Notes under the pieces: model-generated
What the model was told of the DNA's origin: nothing
Seen by the model: only the letters and a program-made list of their open reading frames with translations
Database searches by the model: none
Assembly: GCA_021797515.1 (NCBI GenBank)
Contig: JAJZZP010000036.1
Coordinates: 53,978-117,977, forward strand
DNA from: Bacillota bacterium
GTDB lineage: Bacteria; Bacillota; Sulfobacillia; Sulfobacillales; Sulfobacillaceae
DNA: 64,000 bases
Direction of reading: 5' to 3'
Shown: piece after piece, positions 59,989-64,000 of the stretch
Numbering within the stretch: position 1 is the stretch's first letter
Layout: the number at the start of each line of letters is the position of its first letter
Program-made: the position numbers and the translations under genes

Positions 59989-61149
59989 TTACTTCGCTCT
60001 GCTTTGTGGGCTAGTTTTGTTGCTCGGCGTTTTGAGCGATTTGGCAACAACATTCCACCACTTAGCATCTTCGTAGCCAATCCGCCAAAAGGCGACGCCG
60101 GCCAAGTGATACTTTTCCGCCAATTGGATTCGGTCCTTGGCAGCCCGATCATTGACGAACCAGATGATATGCTTTACCCCACCAGATGTGTAGGTATCGT
60201 AGGCTTCTTTGTAGGTTGGATTCCACACATAGGCACCATACTTGTGCTGATACATCACTTTTAACGGAATTGTGGTGGCCTTGGTGGAACCCGCCGTCCA
60301 CAAATATCCGTAGTTAGCGATCCCTAAGTACAATTTGGACGGAGGCACCCCAGCTGAGATAGCCCGAGCAATGCTTTGGGAGACCCAAGAATACGGACTC
60401 ACCGGTCCCGGGGCGGTGCCATTGCCGTGCAAGTCATAGGCCATAAGCACCATGGAGTTGACGACTTTGTCCAATGCGCTGTAGTTGTAGGCAGAAGCCA
60501 GACCATTGGCGTTGCTTAGTGGAACCACAGACATGGAAATTAACTTGCCTTTGGGCATAGCGACTTTTAGGTCATCCATGAACTTCACCAACAACGGAGC
60601 GTCGGTGGGTTTTAACATTTGAAAGTCAATGTTAACCCCGGCATAATTATTGGTGGTTACCAAGTGGGCAATATTGGTAACCGCTGTGTGGCGAGTAGCA
60701 GAGGTTGCAAGCATGCCATCACTTCCCGCAGCGTTGTTGAACAAAGGTACCAGAGGCAAGTGTTGTTGTGCCGCAAGTTGTGGGGCATTGCCCTCAGGTT
60801 TGGAGATGATGGTGCCAGTACCAGATACCTCATACCAAAACGGGGCCAAATAGCTGACTAACCCTGGATGCGCCTTTAACAACTGAAATGGATCCGGAGC
60901 CACACTAGACATGGTGGGGTCGTAAAACGCGATGACCTTCAGCGATTTGCCATTTGACTTTGGAGTAGCAGTCTTGGTCTTTTTAAGGTCCTTTGACGCG
61001 GTTTTAGCCGTTTTCCTGGTGGCATTGGTTACATGTTTCACCGGAGCCGGACTTTTTGGTGGTGGTGAGCCTGTAAGACCGCAGCCTCCCACGAACATTG
61101 TGGTGGCTCCTGCGATGGCCAGCCATTTTGCGTGCTGATTCGATACCAT
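59989..61149 (-). CDS. GH18-like lipoprotein (YaaH/SleL-related) with altered catalytic site
   Basis: A 386-residue lipoprotein: the lipobox VGGC ends the signal peptide near residue 23, then comes a proline/lysine/threonine linker (25-70). The rest is a glycoside-hydrolase-18-type barrel with LKVIAFYDP, SYLAPFWYEVSGTG, NYAGVNIDFQ and LMAYDLHGNG. In active members the strand-4 motif ends D-x-E; here it is IDFQ with Gln177 in place of the catalytic glutamate. It may be a cortex or glycan-binding pseudoenzyme. ATG follows AAGGAGGGA. LysM domains of SleL are absent. Confidence 0.85.
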   Translation of the reverse strand: MVSNQHAKWLAIAGATTMFVGGCGLTGSPPPKSPAPVKHVTNATRKTAKTASKDLKKTKTATPKSNGKSLKVIAFYDPTMSSVAPDPFQLLKAHPGLVSYLAPFWYEVSGTGTIISKPEGNAPQLAAQQHLPLVPLFNNAAGSDGMLATSATRHTAVTNIAHLVTTNNYAGVNIDFQMLKPTDAPLLVKFMDDLKVAMPKGKLISMSVVPLSNANGLASAYNYSALDKVVNSMVLMAYDLHGNGTAPGPVSPYSWVSQSIARAISAGVPPSKLYLGIANYGYLWTAGSTKATTIPLKVMYQHKYGAYVWNPTYKEAYDTYTSGGVKHIIWFVNDRAAKDRIQLAEKYHLAGVAFWRIGYEDAKWWNVVAKSLKTPSNKTSPQSRAK

Positions 61150-61281
61150 AAATCGGTCCCTCCTTAAAAGCCTGATGGTCGTGCCGACAGATCATGATGA
61201 CTGTGCCAAGTCATGCATATTATGTCTACGAGACTTGTTGTCCATACTGGAAGAGATCGGTATCGGATGGAGGCTGGATCA

Positions 61282-61779
61282 ATGCGGCGTTATGGGTCAT
61301 GGCTGGGAGGCTTTACTTTGGGGATGGCGAGCTTTGCATGCGTAGAAGCTCTGTGGTTTGGTTTGCATGGGGTTACCGTCAACGTAACCCGTTATGAATT
61401 GCAACACGATGTTGCTCCGGTAGTAAACGCATTGGTCAAACCAGAGTGGCCTTCGTTACGCCGACAATTAGCCTACGATATGAAGCCCCTGATTGACGAA
61501 CAAATTGATCAACTTATGGCGAAAATTCGAGTTTCAGTTGACGGCGTTAGTTTTAGTATCCCAAAACGCGCCCAGACGAATTTACGGAATCGTCTGGTAC
61601 CAATGATCAATGGCCAAGTGGATTCTTATCTTGACCAACAATTAACGCCTGAACGTATGGTTTCCCCATTGTTCGATCGTTTAACCGCCTCCCCACCGGT
61701 AGCAGTGACCGTTAAAGTGGGTTCTTGGCCCTTTTTAATTCGTTTTGTGCCGAGTAATTCACCGGCACCACACCGGTAA
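61282..61779 (+). CDS. Membrane-anchored protein of unknown function
   Basis: A 165-residue protein with one N-terminal membrane segment (SWLGGFTLGMASFACVEALWF) and a soluble part of mixed helices and strands (DMKPLIDEQIDQLMAKIRVS; LRNRLVPMINGQVDSYLDQQ). ATG 61282 follows GGAGGCTGGA; upstream in-frame ATGs lack ribosome sites. Intact but not recognised. It is divergent from the GH18-like gene. Confidence 0.6.
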   Translation: MRRYGSWLGGFTLGMASFACVEALWFGLHGVTVNVTRYELQHDVAPVVNALVKPEWPSLRRQLAYDMKPLIDEQIDQLMAKIRVSVDGVSFSIPKRAQTNLRNRLVPMINGQVDSYLDQQLTPERMVSPLFDRLTASPPVAVTVKVGSWPFLIRFVPSNSPAPHR

Positions 61780-61815
61780 AAGGACTCACTTTATAAAACC
61801 TCACAGGGGGACCCG

Positions 61816-62200
61816 ATGTGGCTTTGCCACATTATCCTTTTGCAATATCGCTACCGGCAGCAAATTTTGATGTACTACTTTGCCTCCGCCAATGACTGGC
61901 ATTCTAATCACAAAATATCTATGGGACTGAAGTGCGACGCTGCAACGGCAAAGGCCATTTTCAAGAAGAGGAGTGCGGATAAGTGGAGAAAGGGGCCAAT
62001 CGAACTGCCATGGAAGATGACATATTTCATGCATGAAACTGGGCCGAGCGTAAATTACCTAATTCGGGCGTAAAGCCCCCGCCTTCAGGCGTGGGGATAT
62101 CAGCCCGTTGGCCCGTTAGGGCCAAAATCTTGGGCAACCCGAGAGCCTGGGAGAGCTAACAGGAGATCGGAACCCCCCGGATTTATCCGTGGGGAGACTC
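61816..62200 (+). mobile_element. IS200/IS605-type end sequences without transposase genes
   Basis: A perfect hairpin ATGTGGC-TTT-GCCACAT (61816-61832) is followed, about 240 nt later, by two hairpins of the same design: CCCCCGCC-TTCA-GGCGTGGGG (62076-62096) and CCCCCGGA-TTTA-TCCGTGGGG (62174-62194), each with a single bulged T, then AGACTCA. The second closely resembles the right-end/omega-RNA tail hairpin that follows tnpB in IS605 elements. No tnpA or tnpB frame is present. It may be a non-autonomous derivative or a truncated element. Confidence 0.6.
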
Positions 62201-62201
62201 A

Positions 62202-63191
62202 GCACTGCGGCGACAACGTGCAGATAAAGCGCATCAAATAAATGATGAAGTGACGTGGCAACACGCAGAAATAGTAGAAGCTGGTTATGGGCAGCCTAAT
62301 GATATGGTAATAGTGCAGGACCCTTATGTTTCACGTATTACCGCACAATTGCAGGACGTGGATGGGGACCCCTTCGAGCACGATTTGCGAGTGCATCGTT
62401 ATCACCGCTCCGAGGTGTTCCTGTTAGCCGAAGGCAAGGAAATGTTGGACATTAGCCCTTTAGCACCATTAGCAGATTTGGTGCGCAATCCTGCGCAACA
62501 GCAGTTGACCTTGACGCTGCGCGATCGTGAACTGTACAAATGGCCGCAATTCGGGAGTGCCCCCCATATTCGTGTCGCGCACTGCACTGTGGAAGACATT
62601 GAAATTGAAAAAAATTGATACGTCGTACGAGTTGCACCGAGGTACGGCGCTATTTTTGAGGACCGAGTGGGTCGACGGCTTGAGCGGTCAGCTAAGCCGG
62701 CACTCGATGTGTTGGCTGATGCGTTGGATAGAGAACAAAACGCCATTATCAACGATCGTAATCCGCAACTGCGGTTGTTGATTCTCGATGGTCCTGCGGG
62801 TACCGGGAAAACCGCGGTGGCTGCGCACCGGATCGCTGTAGCAGCTAGCCCGCAGAGCACGGGAATTTACTTGACACCGACAAATATATTGCGAGATTAT
62901 ATTGATCCGGTTTTACCGCAGGTGGGACTCGAACGACAGCGCGCTCGTTCTTGGAGCATAGCCGAGTGGGCTCGAGCAGTATGGCCAGAATTTTCCTGGT
63001 GCGATGACTTAAGCGGGATGGTGCCGGATTGTCCTTGGGATCAAAATCCAAAAGGCTCTCACTCTCCTGAGAGATTTGACGTGGGAACTCGCCTCGCACG
63101 GGCCGCCATTGACGTGTCATTTAAACGGGTGTCGGATGTGTTAGGGCCCACCCGGGGATTGGTGATCAATGGAGAAAAGTCCGACGGGTAG
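62202..63191 (+). pseudogene. HelD/UvrD-like superfamily-1 helicase remnant
   Basis: The frame is open from the IS605 end: ALRRQRADKAHQINDEVTWQ and onward through a middle domain to EDIEIEKN, where an in-frame TGA (62616-62618) interrupts. The same frame then continues VVRVAPRYGAIFEDRVG, DREQNAIINDRNPQLRLLIL and the Walker A GPAGTGKTAVAAHRIA, then TPTNILRDYIDPVLPQ, the order seen in HelD-type RNA-polymerase-recycling helicases. It stops at 63191, far short of the other helicase motifs. The 5' end is missing too. A dead fragment, probably cut by the IS605 element. Confidence 0.8.
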
Positions 63192-63459
63192 CCGAAAAAT
63201 TCGGATCGTTGGCCGAATTCCATGGGTTGGAGGCAAATCCAGGCTGCCCAATGCGGGAATGCGGTGGTGCTGCCGGTACCCGGCACCGGGTCCCAGTACG
63301 TCCGTGATTGCGTGGGTGGGGCCATAGTGGATACGAAACGGGTACGTGACGACCATCGGAGATGGCATCAGAAAGAGGTGAGCGTGTACCCGTTTGGAAC
63401 CAGCACCGTTGCCGTTGTCCGACACCCAGAATGATCCCAAACTCGCGCACGAGCCACCG

Positions 63460-63880
63460 AACTATTGTATGGGATCTGATCAGAAGACCGACTTTTTATC
63501 CCGCCTTTTTGCACATGTGTTAAAAGTCGGCTTGGAAGACTCCTCCTGTCACCAACTCGTCCTCGTCATCAATGGGGCCCACTGGATTTGGGAACAAAGC
63601 GCGGGCTCCTTACGCGTCGCCGGGAAGGGGCGGGTGGAAATTCTCGAATTAGGTCATGCCAGTCAACATATTTGGGCCGTGGCGCATGCGGCGTGGAAGG
63701 CCTTGCCGGTGTTATCGGTGGCGGGCCAGAAAATCGTGACGACCGAACAGGCTTATCTCGCACTTCGTCGATCGCCTCGACCCCCCGCTATCGGTTAGCC
63801 AGGTTTTCCCGATGGGATCGGGGGTCCTCGAGAGTGCACGCACAATCGTACTCAAGCAACGGGAAAGCGGGATAGGGATG
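63460..63880 (+). mobile_element. ISKra4-family transposase remnant
   Basis: One frame reads HQLVLVINGAHWIWEQSAGS and, later, VEILELGHASQHIWAVAHAA, matching the catalytic region with the DGAxWIW and DxYHAxEHLW motifs. The key aspartates are altered (ING, ELGH). After a shift, PMGSGVLESARTIVLKQRES matches the PIGSGxxES motif near the family's end. Large parts are missing, so it is a relic. Confidence 0.75.
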
Positions 63881-63895
63881 CGATCAAGGCCCCGT

Positions 63896-64000
63896 CAAAG
63901 TCCTCCCTAATCAAATAGCGCATAACGTTGAAATTTAGGATGGACTTTTTCTAGAGGATCTGCTATCGTGACCTTATGCATACAGACCCCGCGATGTACC
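63896..64000. other. Right-edge sequence, possible gene start
   Basis: An AT-rich stretch is followed by ATG 63976 (MHTDPAMY) running off the window. A gene may begin here, but too little is visible. Confidence 0.2.

Noticed and set aside
62616..62618. In-frame TGA in the HelD-like frame as Sec
   Set aside because: No cysteine is expected there (Arg CGA to TGA fits), and the gene is broken at both ends.
63141..63440. Minus-strand frame with PALGSLDLPP-like segments
   Set aside because: Lies in decayed sequence; I could not tie it to any family.

Overview
The window looks like chromosome of a spore-forming, acidophile-type Firmicute; gene order and gene content resemble Sulfobacillus, but that name is inference. 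Support comes from sporulation genes (spoVAE/spoVAF, gerW/ytfJ-type, spmA, spmB, spoIVA, two alpha/beta SASP genes), from Bacillus-like gene order (spoVA-lysA; scpA-scpB; ytfI-ytfJ; rpsA-yphA-der-gpsA-spoIVA) and from AGGAGG-type ribosome binding sites. No rRNA, convincing tRNA or CRISPR array was seen.

Layout. 1-5.5 kb: end of spoVA, lysA, scpAB and ytfIJ. 5.6-9.6 kb: a non-homologous end-joining operon (Ku, separate ligase and polymerase proteins, SNF2 helicase). 9.7-11.4 kb: a thioredoxin-fold protein disulfide oxidoreductase with an in-frame TGA at its active-site cysteine, then panC. 11.4-16.1 kb: spmA facing spmB, a RidA protein, rluB, a nicotinate phosphoribosyltransferase and a SWIM zinc-finger protein. 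16.2-24.7 kb: aroH-cmk-plsC, rpsA, bioY, yphA-like, der, gpsA and spoIVA. 24.7-29.5 kb: a dipeptide-type ABC importer on the minus strand and corA. 29.5-35.2 kb: an accessory, decayed island with a broken toxin-antitoxin pair, a wrecked crotonase gene, remnants of four transposon families and one apparently live two-gene unit behind a perfect Rex/Crp-like palindrome. 35.2-44.4 kb: polyamine and S-adenosylmethionine by-product metabolism (class III aminotransferase, speD, mtnP, ahcY, mtaD) with ndk and several hydrolases. 44.4-52.6 kb: an MFS exporter operon, a histidine phosphatase, dinG, surE, SASP and a small membrane protein. 52.6-61.8 kb: cell-envelope and housekeeping genes (PG-binding protein, SASP, NUDIX, TPR lipoprotein, hflX, miaB, GH18-like lipoprotein). 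61.8-64 kb: a second decayed zone with IS605 ends, a HelD/UvrD-like helicase relic and an ISKra4 relic.

The strongest candidate for something undescribed is the disulfide oxidoreductase at 9837-10508. Its only stop before the true end is a TGA exactly where the first cysteine of the CPxC motif belongs. A 17-nt stem-loop with a G-first loop begins 11 nt after that TGA, which is the geometry of a bacterial SECIS element, so a selenoprotein is plausible. A recent nonsense mutation remains the alternative. Other points of interest are the SNF2 helicase inside a split-LigD NHEJ operon, the palindrome-controlled membrane protein plus receiver-like regulator pair, and two cell-wall proteins that appear to have lost catalytic residues.
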